The notes below the pieces were generated by a model. The model saw nothing but the letters and a program-made list of their open reading frames with translations, did not search any database and was not told where the DNA came from. A DNA stretch of 64,000 nt from an uncultured Oscillospiraceae bacterium (GTDB taxonomy: Bacteria > Bacillota > Clostridia > Oscillospirales > Acutalibacteraceae), in NCBI GenBank assembly GCA_900540275.1, contig UQFO01000011.1:1-64000 (forward strand). Direction: 5' to 3'. Made by a program: the position numbers and the translations under genes. Positions 7,996 to 15,544 of the stretch are shown here, piece by piece; positions within the stretch are counted from its first letter, which is position 1; each line of letters opens with the position of its first letter.

Positions 7996-8052
7996 GTAAA
8001 TCTCCTCCTGTTTTTCATATACCTTCTGTGTCCCTTTCGGACTACGATACTG

Positions 8053-8081
8053 ATTATAACAGCGGAAGAGATTTAAATCCA
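8053..8081 (-). promoter_or_regulatory. Promoter of the Bce transporter genes
   Basis: On the minus strand TGGATT, 17 bases, TATAAT. The perfect -10 with a poor -35 fits an activator-dependent promoter, and a palindrome at 8099-8120 lies just upstream. Confidence 0.55.
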
Positions 8082-8098
8082 TCGCTTTGCCTTACAAA

Positions 8099-8120
8099 GA
8101 CCTTACGTTTTTGTAAGGTC
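8099..8120. promoter_or_regulatory. Candidate operator for the BceR-like regulator
   Basis: Perfect inverted repeat GACCTTAC-N6-GTAAGGTC. It contains TTACG-TTTT-TGTAA, one base from the TnACA-N4-TGTAA pattern as I recall it for Bce-type regulators. It ends about 20 bases upstream of the transporter -35, the usual place for this activator, and overlaps the 3' end of the kinase gene. Confidence 0.5.
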
Positions 8121-9122
8121 CGCAAGGTCTGTTTTCGGAAAGACAAGCTCTAAAGTCGTTCCCCTGCCTTCCTCCGATACAATCCCAACGGAAAGCCCAA
8201 GCTTATCGCTTAACTTTTTGACAAGGTACAAGCCAATCCCGGTCGCTTTCTTGTATTCCCGCCCGGTAATGCCCGTATACCCCTTTTCAAAGACGCGCCC
8301 GATATCTTTCCTTGAAATGCCAATCCCGTTGTCTCGGATAAAAAGAGAAACGGCGTTTTGGCGTTCCTGCGCGTAAATAGAAATTACCGCATCCTTCTGC
8401 CTGCGGTATTTGATGCTGTTGACCACGATTTGGTTTAAGATGTATTCCAGCCATTTTTCGTCGGTAAACACAGTAATAGCCTGTTTTTCAAGCTCCAGCT
8501 TGATTTTATCCCGGATAAAGTGCCTCGCGTTGCGCCGGATGACCTGGTTTACCACATTGAACAGGTTTGTTTCTTTTATAATATAGTCTTTCTGCACATC
8601 CGTGCTGCGCGAATAAAACAGCGCCTGCTCCAGATAGTAGTCGATGGCGCCAAGCTCCTCCCCCAGCCCGTCAGCGGCGGGCGACGGGTTATTTTCGAGA
8701 ATCAGGCGCGACGAGGCGATGGGTGTTTTTACTTCGTGAATCCACAGCTCGATGTATTCCCTGTACTCCTTTGACGCGGTCTTATACTTTGCTATCTCAT
8801 CATTCATTGCTTTGCTCAGCTGTTCGATACAGTCGCTGAAAATACGCCCTTCATAGAATTCAGGCTCGTCAAGGAACGAGGCAAGCAGGTATTTCTTTTC
8901 AAGCGACTGGAGCGTTTCTTCCACCTGGCTGTAATATTTGCGCCGGGGCAGGTATTCGATTATGAGCGCCGCAGCAAATGCCAGCGTAATCACCGAGCAG
9001 GCAAATATGATTCCCTGCGTGTTCATGCTGTAAACCCACAGCAGCAGCGCCATAAAACAGTCAACAAAGAGAAAAATCGCAATTGAAGCAGCCTTGCTCT
9101 TTATAAAATCGCTGAGTCTCAT
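8103..9122 (-). CDS. BceS-type intramembrane-sensing histidine kinase
   Basis: Kinase of 339 residues with two TM helices (about 13-31 and 37-57) joined by only a few extracellular residues, the hallmark of intramembrane-sensing kinases that read their stimulus through the BceAB transporter. H129 in ELWIHEVKTPI is the phospho-acceptor. The N-box is LEYILNQIVVNSIKY and the G-boxes are FIRDNGIGIS and GIGLYLVK. It starts inside the end of the regulator gene (4-base overlap). Confidence 0.9.
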   Translation of the reverse strand: MRLSDFIKSKAASIAIFLFVDCFMALLLWVYSMNTQGIIFACSVITLAFAAALIIEYLPRRKYYSQVEETLQSLEKKYLLASFLDEPEFYEGRIFSDCIEQLSKAMNDEIAKYKTASKEYREYIELWIHEVKTPIASSRLILENNPSPAADGLGEELGAIDYYLEQALFYSRSTDVQKDYIIKETNLFNVVNQVIRRNARHFIRDKIKLELEKQAITVFTDEKWLEYILNQIVVNSIKYRRQKDAVISIYAQERQNAVSLFIRDNGIGISRKDIGRVFEKGYTGITGREYKKATGIGLYLVKKLSDKLGLSVGIVSEEGRGTTLELVFPKTDLADLTKT

Positions 9123-9781
9123 AAACTGTACCCCTGCCCTCTTTTTGTTTTAATATAATCAGAAGCGCCGATTGCTTCCAGCTTTTTGCGCAGCCGGTTG
9201 ATATTGACGGTCAGCGTGTTGTCGTCGATAAATTCATTCGACTGCCAGAGCGCCTCCATAATATCGTCGCGCTGCGTGATACTCGTCTGGTTGCGCATCA
9301 GCAAATCCAGGATGCGCAGCTCGTTTTTTGTAAGCGCCGCCTCCTTACCCTGATAAGAGGCCGTTCCCTTCGACATATTGACCAGAAGCCCCGCGTATTC
9401 GTGCGACATTTCGCTTTGCGCCTGATAGGTGCGGTTCAGAATAGCCGCAATATGCGCAAGCAGAATCTGCGTGTTATACGGCTTGGTAATAAAATCGTCA
9501 GCTCCGAAATTCATGCTCATCAGCTCGTCGACGTCGCTGTCGCGGCTGGTCACAACAATAATCGGCACAGCCGATTCCTTCCTGATTTCCCGGCAGACTA
9601 GAAAACCGTCGTATACCGGCAGGTTGATATCGAGAAGGACCAGGTGCGGATGAAACGCAAGCGCCTGCTCCGCCGCGTTTTCAAACCGCTCCAGGCAAAT
9701 AATTTCATAACCGTACTTTTCCAGAAATACTTTAAGCTCGTCCCGTATTTTTTTATTATCTTCTATGATTAAAATTTTCAT
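9119..9781 (-). CDS. BceR-type OmpR-family response regulator
   Basis: Receiver domain 1-115 with phospho-acceptor D51 in LLDINLP and K100 in FITKPYN, followed by a winged-helix DNA-binding domain (about 130-218) with RLRKKLEAIG and KTKRGQGYSL. The start at 9781 is chosen because GGAGGAG lies eight bases upstream. Total length is 220 residues, normal for the family. It is first in a kinase-coupled operon and is predicted to activate the transporter genes at 7228-5202. Confidence 0.92.
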   Translation of the reverse strand: MKILIIEDNKKIRDELKVFLEKYGYEIICLERFENAAEQALAFHPHLVLLDINLPVYDGFLVCREIRKESAVPIIVVTSRDSDVDELMSMNFGADDFITKPYNTQILLAHIAAILNRTYQAQSEMSHEYAGLLVNMSKGTASYQGKEAALTKNELRILDLLMRNQTSITQRDDIMEALWQSNEFIDDNTLTVNINRLRKKLEAIGASDYIKTKRGQGYSL

Positions 9782-9829
9782 TTTTTCTCCTCCCATATTC
9801 GGCAATCCCATCAGAAGGCTGCTATGTTT

Positions 9830-9859
9830 ATCTTAACACAGGAAAAGCTTGCCTCACAA
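9830..9859 (-). promoter_or_regulatory. Possible promoter of the BceRS-like operon
   Basis: Minus strand TTGTGA, 18 bases, TAAGAT, about 45 bases upstream of the regulator's start codon. A weak match. Confidence 0.35.
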
Positions 9860-9931
9860 TGTTTATTTGCCTTATATTATCTAATTTCTACTATTAAATC
9901 CATGTTTTATTTAAATTTTTAAAACTAATAA

Positions 9932-9960
9932 TTGAAAGCATTGATGAAACATGGTATAAT
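9932..9960 (+). promoter_or_regulatory. Promoter of the LuxR-type regulator
   Basis: TTGAAA, 17 bases, TATAAT, preceded by a very AT-rich stretch. The leader is about 50 bases. Confidence 0.75.
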
Positions 9961-10017
9961 TTTGTCAGTTTTTAGCGAATGAATATACAGCGAAACCCGC
10001 GTAAAGGATGAACTAAA

Positions 10018-11286
10018 ATGGTGAAAGATTTTCTCTCCAGAATCGAAGACGGCTTGTGGAACCGGGACGATTCGTATATCTGCTATTTTCGTCAGGCAGC
10101 AAACGGCAGTATCATTCTTGAAAAATGCAACCCGACCTACCTATATTATAATAGCCTGCACCGGGAAGACGTAGGAAAATGCCTGGAAGTCCTGTTTTCT
10201 GAAGAATATGTCTATCACGTAAGAAAGACATATGAAATTGCGCAGCATATCACCGATTGCCTGAGCCTGGTTCGGGAGGCCGGGGGCGCATACTGGGAAA
10301 CCAATATCTATTTTGACGGGTGCAGATTGAAGGTTTCGGGCAAAAGGCTGAACAATATCCTGTCTGAGAAAATCTCCGACCGTTATCTCCACTATTTTAA
10401 TTTCAACTGTTTACAGGCGCATGACAACCATAGCTTAATCCTGCGCCGCCAACCAGACGGGCGTTATTGTGTCGAAAGCTGCAGTGACCAGCTTGACCGG
10501 CTGTTTGGGATACCGCTGAGCGGCTGCCCTGATTTCGGGCAGGTTCTTAGGAAGAACTTTTTATGGTTTCGCTCTGCTTCCATTTTGGACGATTGCCTGC
10601 GGGTCAATAAGCCGCTTCGCGTTTTGGAGCTTTTCCACAGGAATGGGGAGCATAAATATATTTTCGCAACGCTTTCCCCTATGATAGGCGGCGGGGAAAG
10701 CCGGATTATTATTTCAGGCTGCAGGCTCGATGACGAAGAGTATTTCCGTATGCAGCAGCAGCCCGTCGATATGTTCAAAGAGCTTTATGAAAGCAGGTTT
10801 ATGGGTATCTGCCTGTTTGTTATGCAGGCTGTATCCGAGCATGCCAGGCCATTCCTGCTCAAATCGAACCCCTTTTTCGATACCCTTTTAAAAGATAAGG
10901 GGCTCGAATTGTGCGACATCGCGGAAAGCGCTGTCATGCGCAGCTGCATAAAAAACCAAAATATATCCGCCGGAAGCGTTACCTTACCGTTATCTGAAGG
11001 CGGCCGTTTTTTCATGTGTGCCATTCCAACGGAGAACAAGAACCGGTATTTGATAGCCCTTAGCCCAAAGGAGAGTATCTCAGGTAATACAAATATTCTT
11101 TTTTCGGCCTTAACCCAGCGGGAACATGAGGTTGTCAATTATGTCGTAGATGGAAAAACAAATAAGCAAATTGCGTGTGTCCTGGATATCTCTGAGGGAA
11201 CAGTGAAAAAAATTATTTACAATGCGTATCAAAAATTAAACATCACTTCCCGTATAGATTTAATAAAATTGGTGTTGAATTCATAA
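10018..11286 (+). CDS. Orphan LuxR-type transcription regulator with PAS-like N-terminus
   Basis: A 422-residue soluble protein. The last 60 residues form a LuxR/GerE helix-turn-helix (LTQREHEVVNYVVDGKTNKQ through SEGTVKKIIYNAYQKL). The first 350 residues contain two stretches of alternating strands and helices that look like PAS-type sensor domains (about 15-120 and 130-240), with several cysteines; no receiver domain or aspartyl pocket is seen. The start has AAAGGA nine bases upstream. Neither neighbour is an obvious partner. The ligand and targets are unknown, and the PAS assignment is by shape only. Confidence 0.8.
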   Translation: MVKDFLSRIEDGLWNRDDSYICYFRQAANGSIILEKCNPTYLYYNSLHREDVGKCLEVLFSEEYVYHVRKTYEIAQHITDCLSLVREAGGAYWETNIYFDGCRLKVSGKRLNNILSEKISDRYLHYFNFNCLQAHDNHSLILRRQPDGRYCVESCSDQLDRLFGIPLSGCPDFGQVLRKNFLWFRSASILDDCLRVNKPLRVLELFHRNGEHKYIFATLSPMIGGGESRIIISGCRLDDEEYFRMQQQPVDMFKELYESRFMGICLFVMQAVSEHARPFLLKSNPFFDTLLKDKGLELCDIAESAVMRSCIKNQNISAGSVTLPLSEGGRFFMCAIPTENKNRYLIALSPKESISGNTNILFSALTQREHEVVNYVVDGKTNKQIACVLDISEGTVKKIIYNAYQKLNITSRIDLIKLVLNS

Positions 11287-11392
11287 AAACATATATAAAA
11301 ATGATATATACCCCCTGGCAAATTTTCCTGTGATTTATTGCATATTTGCATAAAAGTCTTGTGGAAATATGTGGAAATCAACTTTAGTGGTA

Positions 11393-11421
11393 TTGAGAAA
11401 ATAAAAACGCTCCTATAAAAT
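11393..11421 (+). promoter_or_regulatory. Putative promoter of the DUF6514-like gene
   Basis: TTGAGA, 17 bases, TAAAAT, with a leader of about 45 bases. Confidence 0.5.
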
Positions 11422-11472
11422 AAATTTGTAAAAAAATTGTGAACTAAATCTTCATGGATAGAGGTGAAAGAA

Positions 11473-11772
11473 TTGAGAATGTTTACGTCCTGCCTGGATG
11501 GAAGCCCTTACTGCTACCAGATTACAGAGGCTGAAATAGAACTCGAAGGCAAGGCCGTAACCGTATATGGCATACACATATACAAAGACGGCTGTAAACA
11601 TTCGCACTGCTTATTAGAATCCTGCCTGATTGAAGATGTATCGGATGAACTGGAATATGTGGAACGTCTTGCGCGCCATCTAGCGGAAAACGGAGCCGCG
11701 CCGCTTCATGCAGAGCAGCTTATAAGTGAATTTTTGTGTGAATATCCATCCAGCGTATCCGACCTCGTATAA
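11473..11772 (+). CDS. Small DUF6514-like protein
   Basis: A 99-residue soluble protein. The pattern YCYQITEAEIE, VTVYGIHIYKDG and the late LHAEQLISEFLCE resemble the clostridial DUF6514 family, whose role is unknown. The TTG at 11473 is preferred because AGAGGTG lies six bases upstream; a GTG (11464) and an ATG (11479) are also in frame. It has its own promoter and terminator. Confidence 0.6.
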   Translation: MRMFTSCLDGSPYCYQITEAEIELEGKAVTVYGIHIYKDGCKHSHCLLESCLIEDVSDELEYVERLARHLAENGAAPLHAEQLISEFLCEYPSSVSDLV

Positions 11773-11792
11773 AATGAAATTTTTTATGCGCG

Positions 11793-11816
11793 AGCCGCCA
11801 TTTGGCGGCTTTTTCT
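11793..11816 (+). terminator. Terminator after the DUF6514-like gene
   Basis: AGCCGCC-ATTT-GGCGGCT followed by TTTTCTTTT. Confidence 0.9.
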
Positions 11817-12020
11817 TTTGCATTTTAAAAAGTGTGAATCCAGAATTAAAATTACAATCTTGTTACAAACTGTCGCAAATATGCATATATGCTAATTTTT
11901 TACAACTCTATGTCAAAAGCGCAGTATCTTGCGAAAGCGCTATCGCTTCTGCAAACCGCACAACACATATATAAAAATTCCCATGTTTTTGTGAGTATTG
12001 CTTTTATTTTCCAATTCCTC

Positions 12021-12049
12021 TTGAATTCACACCGTGTATATGTTAGACT
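12021..12049 (+). promoter_or_regulatory. Putative promoter of the NlpC/P60 gene
   Basis: TTGAAT, 17 bases, TAGACT. The same unusual TAGACT -10 is seen in front of the gene at 14051. The upstream 200 bases (11820-12020) are AT-rich and show no gene. Confidence 0.45.
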
Positions 12050-12075
12050 GTAACCAAATTGTTACATATTGTAAC
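12049..12075 (+). promoter_or_regulatory. WalR-like boxes upstream of a wall hydrolase
   Basis: TGTAAC-N5-TGTTAC (12049-12065) fits the WalR/YycF consensus TGTWAH-N5-TGTWAH exactly. A third TGTAAC follows after four bases (12070-12075). The gene behind is a peptidoglycan hydrolase, the classic WalR target. If the promoter at 12021 is right, the boxes overlap the -10/+20 region, the position for repression. Confidence 0.55.
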
Positions 12076-12172
12076 CTGTTTCTTTTCCGAATTTCCCGGC
12101 AGATGGTTCATCCGCCAGAATTTATATTCGTTGCTAAAACGGAACTGTAAATTTTTAGGAGGTCTGAAAGCA

Positions 12173-13909
12173 ATGCACAAGAAATGCAAGGCCGTGCTTT
12201 CCCTGGTACTGTCCATTATGATGCTCTCTACCATCGTCCTTATGGGCACCACGGAAGCGTTCGCGGCAACAAGCACCGGCGTCGGCCTTTCGGCGCACGC
12301 ACTGAAAGCTTACAATGAAAACTGGTCATATGTATGGGGCGGAACTTCCCCCGGCGCGGTCGACTGCTCCGGCCTGATTTATTCCTACAACGGCGTCGGC
12401 GGTATTCGTACCGATATGCTTGCGGCATCGCCCGAATGGGGCTACGTTTCAAGCGGCATCCCGAGAATCCACGGCCTGGGCCTGCATCATCCGGGGCATG
12501 TCGGCGTATATGTCGGCAGCGGCATGGCGATAGATGCCAGAAGCTCCTATGACGACATGGTATACGAAAGCGTCTATAATATGAACTGGGTCGAATGGTT
12601 CAAGGTTTCAGGCGTCAGCTACCCGACCAACGGCTGGGTCCGTTTCAACGGCGGCTCTTTCTACTACGAAAACGGGCAGTATGTGATTAATACCAGCAGG
12701 ACATTCGAAGGGGTTACCTATTATTTTGGCTCGGACGGCAAGTCCGACAAGACTCCCGCGGATAAGTACTTTAAGCAGACAGACTATTCCAATAGCAGTG
12801 TTGGGCCGGCGCAGAAGCCTTCCGGCGGCGGTTCGTCCAGCAGCTCTGAGCCAAGCGTGCTGAAAAACGGTTCGCAGGGCTCCGCAGTCGAAAAGCTCCA
12901 GAAACGCCTCAAGGCGCTCGGCTATTTTGAAGAGGATGTTACCGGATATTTCGGTTCTTATACTGAAAAGTGCGTCAAAGAGTACCAGAAGGCCGCCGGC
13001 CTTACCGTAGACGGCATAGCTGGCTCGGATGTACTGGGTACTATCTATAAGGATGACGCCCCGAAAAAAGAAAACGACAAGAAAACACAGGATAAAGCAG
13101 AGCAAAGCAACAGTAATCCCCCTGCACAGGCGGCCGACAACCAGGAAGAGGTAACAAAGAAGGAAACCGAGCCTAAGACGGAGCCTGAAACGCAAAAAGA
13201 AACGAAGGCAACAGGCCCGAAGGATGTCGACAAGCTTTCATTGGGCGGCAAGGGCGCTACCGTCAGGCAGCTGCAGGAAAGGCTTTCCGAGCTCGCGTAT
13301 TACACAGGGGAAGTGACCGGCGTATTCGACGAGGCGACGCTGGAAGCCATGCAGGCGTATTTCCGCGCTTCGGAGCTCAAGCCCGCCGATGAAATGACGG
13401 ACGAACAGTTCCAGGTGCTCTGTTCCGACAAAGCGGTATCCGCCGCGGACTTTGAAGCGCTCCAGCTCAATTACGAAGGCAGCGACGTAACCTCTTTGCA
13501 GCAGGCGCTGATTAAGCTGGGCTATCTTGCCCCCGATAAGGAAACGGGCGTATTCGATGACGATACGGCAACAGCCGTTAAGCTTGCGCAGACAAACTTT
13601 GCGCTTGACGTAACAGGCGTTGCGGACGATAGTTTCTTAACCGCACTGAGCCTTGAAACGGCCCGCCAGAGCACACAGGTAAGCCGTGACATTACGGCGA
13701 AATCCGCATCCCTGACGAACGGGGCGCTCGCCAATGCGTCAGGCGCGGACGCGTTTGAGCAGGTTACCTTCAGCGGGCGGGACAACAGCTCTTACATACT
13801 GCTCATGTGGGTCGCCGGTATCATGTTCCTGATTTCCATGTGCTCGGTCGTACTGTTCCTCAAGAGCAGAAAAAAAGCGGCTCCCGTACAGAAAAACATT
13901 AAAAAGTAA
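12173..13909 (+). CDS. Membrane-anchored NlpC/P60 peptidoglycan hydrolase
   Basis: Secreted wall enzyme of 578 residues. A signal peptide ends near AFA-A (about 31). The NlpC/P60 domain (about 35-150) has catalytic C65 in VDCSGLIYSY and H109 in HPGHVGVYVG, expected to cut D-Glu-diamino acid stem-peptide bonds. A Tyr/Gly-rich stretch (about 155-190) resembles cell-wall-binding repeats. Three peptidoglycan-binding-1-like modules (about 230-290, 355-418, 430-492) are interrupted by a Lys/Glu/Thr/Pro-rich linker (295-350). The C-terminus has a TM helix (541-563) and a basic tail, so it is anchored rather than released. The start follows TAGGAGG. Confidence 0.9.
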   Translation: MHKKCKAVLSLVLSIMMLSTIVLMGTTEAFAATSTGVGLSAHALKAYNENWSYVWGGTSPGAVDCSGLIYSYNGVGGIRTDMLAASPEWGYVSSGIPRIHGLGLHHPGHVGVYVGSGMAIDARSSYDDMVYESVYNMNWVEWFKVSGVSYPTNGWVRFNGGSFYYENGQYVINTSRTFEGVTYYFGSDGKSDKTPADKYFKQTDYSNSSVGPAQKPSGGGSSSSSEPSVLKNGSQGSAVEKLQKRLKALGYFEEDVTGYFGSYTEKCVKEYQKAAGLTVDGIAGSDVLGTIYKDDAPKKENDKKTQDKAEQSNSNPPAQAADNQEEVTKKETEPKTEPETQKETKATGPKDVDKLSLGGKGATVRQLQERLSELAYYTGEVTGVFDEATLEAMQAYFRASELKPADEMTDEQFQVLCSDKAVSAADFEALQLNYEGSDVTSLQQALIKLGYLAPDKETGVFDDDTATAVKLAQTNFALDVTGVADDSFLTALSLETARQSTQVSRDITAKSASLTNGALANASGADAFEQVTFSGRDNSSYILLMWVAGIMFLISMCSVVLFLKSRKKAAPVQKNIKK

Positions 13910-13930
13910 AAGCGGACAAGCTTCTATATA

Positions 13931-13965
13931 AAGCAGGCGTATGAAACGCCTGCTTTTATTTTATT
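13931..13965 (+). terminator. Terminator of the NlpC/P60 gene
   Basis: AAGCAGGCGT-N5-ACGCCTGCTT followed by TTATTTTATT. Confidence 0.9.
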
Positions 13966-13969
13966 CTAA

Positions 13970-13998
13970 TTGACTTTTTCTTTCATGGGCCTTAGACT
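13970..13998 (+). promoter_or_regulatory. Promoter of the TIGR04076 gene
   Basis: TTGACT, 17 bases, TAGACT, about 50 bases before the start codon. Confidence 0.6.
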
Positions 13999-14050
13999 AA
14001 AAACAAATAGGTTTGCATGAAAAGCAGGACGCGATTGCAGGAGGTTTTTA

Positions 14051-14395
14051 ATGAATAAGGTTAAAATTACAATCTTAAAGACGACGCTCGACAAAGAGCT
14101 AGCCGCGCAGTATGGGGCTCACGGACTGACCGCCTGCCCTATGATGAAAAAGGGGCAGGTGTTTTATGCCGATTACGCAAAGCCGATAGGCTTCTGTGAC
14201 GAAGCCTGGAAAGCAATCTACCAGTATGTATTTGCACTGGCGCACGGAGCAGGCGGCGACCTGTTTTATTATGGGGATTGGATTAAAACGCCGGGCGTCG
14301 CCATATGCAGCTGCAACGACGGGTTAAGGCCGGTTATTTTTAAGCTGGAGGCTACTGGCGAAACATCTCATATGGATTACGAGCCTGTCCGTTGA
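14051..14395 (+). CDS. TIGR04076 family protein
   Basis: A 114-residue protein matching the TIGR04076 pattern I know from anaerobes: VKITILKTTLDKELAAQYG, CPMMKKGQVFYADY, AWKAIYQYVFALAHG and CSCNDGLRPVIFKLE. Four conserved cysteines (including the CSC pair) hint at metal or redox chemistry, but no function is established. It is monocistronic, with a GCAGGAGG ribosome site. Confidence 0.85.
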   Translation: MNKVKITILKTTLDKELAAQYGAHGLTACPMMKKGQVFYADYAKPIGFCDEAWKAIYQYVFALAHGAGGDLFYYGDWIKTPGVAICSCNDGLRPVIFKLEATGETSHMDYEPVR

Positions 14396-14402
14396 CGCGC
14401 TA

Positions 14403-14445
14403 AAAAGCAAGCCGCTTTCTCAAATGAAAGCGGCTTGCTTTTTTT
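14403..14445. terminator. Bidirectional terminator
   Basis: GCAAGCCGCTTTC / GAAAGCGGCTTGC stem flanked by an A-run on the left and a T-run on the right. It serves the gene at 14051 and the minus-strand ksgA unit. Confidence 0.9.
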
Positions 14446-14455
14446 GATTGGGCCT

Positions 14456-14635
14456 TCAGTCTTTTTGGTCGTACGCCCTGCAGGCGGCAAGAAACCCAAA
14501 AAAGCCGAACAAACAGGAAAACATCGCGATTGCCGACCTTGTTGTGCTGTCCCAAAACAAATAGGACGCAAACGACAATAAAAGCAAACAGACGCATACG
14601 GCAATCATTATAATGGAAAAACGGGTTAACTTCAT
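14456..14635 (-). CDS. Small two-helix membrane protein
   Basis: Unrecognised 59-residue protein with two hydrophobic helices (about 7-27 and 35-52) and a short polar C-terminus (CRAYDQKD). The ATG at 14635 is preferred because GAGGAGG lies about nine bases upstream; another in-frame ATG is two codons earlier. It follows ksgA by about 20 bases and is probably co-transcribed. Confidence 0.6.
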   Translation of the reverse strand: MKLTRFSIIMIAVCVCLLLLSFASYLFWDSTTRSAIAMFSCLFGFFGFLAACRAYDQKD

Positions 14636-14657
14636 GGGCATTCCCCTCCTCTCCTTT

Positions 14658-15530
14658 TCACACGATACGGTTCACTTCGGCGGCAAAACAATTCGCGAGC
14701 GTCGTAAACTGCTCCATTGAGAGCTGTTCCGCGCGGTAATTCAGCGGGATACCAGATTTGTCAAGTACTTCGCCGACCAAATTTTTTTCAAGCTTCAGCC
14801 CTGCGGACAGGGCGTTTGGAAGCGTTTTTCTCCGCTGGGCAAACGCGCTCTTTACTACCTTGAAAAACAGCTTTTCGTCAAGCACGCTAAACGGCGCGTT
14901 TTTGTGTACATCGAGGCGGATTACAGCGGAATCCACCTTTGGCGCGGGCATAAAGCTGCCCGCCGATACAGGAAAAAGAACGCGCGGCTGCGCGTAATAC
15001 CGAACCGCAACCGTGACCGCGCCGCATTCCCTCGTCCCTGCCTCGGCACAAATCCGCTGCGCGGCCTCCTTCTGAACCATGACCGTAATTGCATCCACCG
15101 GAAGCCTCTCCTCAAGCAGCTTCATGAGCACCGGAGAAGTAATATAATAGGGCAGGTTCGCACAGACGCATACGCGCATACCAGGAAATTCTTCATCGAT
15201 TTGTTTTTTTAAATCGATTTTCATAACGTCGCCGTTTATCACCTTGACATTATCAAAATCCCGCAGCGTTTCATCCAGTACGGGTAAAAGCCTTTTGTCA
15301 AGCTCGATGGAAACAACCTTACCCGCACGCTTTGCAAGCTCACAGGTCAGTACGCCGATACCCGGGCCGATTTCAATTACACCCATCTCCTCGTTCACTC
15401 CGCTTTCCAGCGCCATACGCGGGCAGACGGACGGATTGACCAGAAAATTCTGGCCGAGCGATTTGGAGAAGGTAAAACCGTGCCTGGCAAGTATTTCTTT
15501 AATATTAGATATATTGGAAAGCTGCTGCAT
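14658..15530 (-). CDS. ksgA: 16S rRNA dimethyladenosine transferase
   Basis: Dimethylates two adjacent adenines near the 3' end of 16S rRNA (A1518/A1519 in E. coli) late in small-subunit assembly, using SAM. The 290 residues show SLGQNFL near residue 26, the SAM loop EIGPGIGVLT, the acidic ribose-binding SIELDKR, and the catalytic NLPYYI motif at about 125. Length is normal. It is 14 bases downstream of the RsmF-like gene. Confidence 0.95.
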   Translation of the reverse strand: MQQLSNISNIKEILARHGFTFSKSLGQNFLVNPSVCPRMALESGVNEEMGVIEIGPGIGVLTCELAKRAGKVVSIELDKRLLPVLDETLRDFDNVKVINGDVMKIDLKKQIDEEFPGMRVCVCANLPYYITSPVLMKLLEERLPVDAITVMVQKEAAQRICAEAGTRECGAVTVAVRYYAQPRVLFPVSAGSFMPAPKVDSAVIRLDVHKNAPFSVLDEKLFFKVVKSAFAQRRKTLPNALSAGLKLEKNLVGEVLDKSGIPLNYRAEQLSMEQFTTLANCFAAEVNRIV

Positions 15531-15544
15531 ATGCTTCTCCTTAA

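Noticed and set aside
11817..12172. c-di-AMP (ydaO) riboswitch before the wall hydrolase
   Set aside because: Such aptamers often precede NlpC/P60 genes, but none of their conserved blocks is present here.
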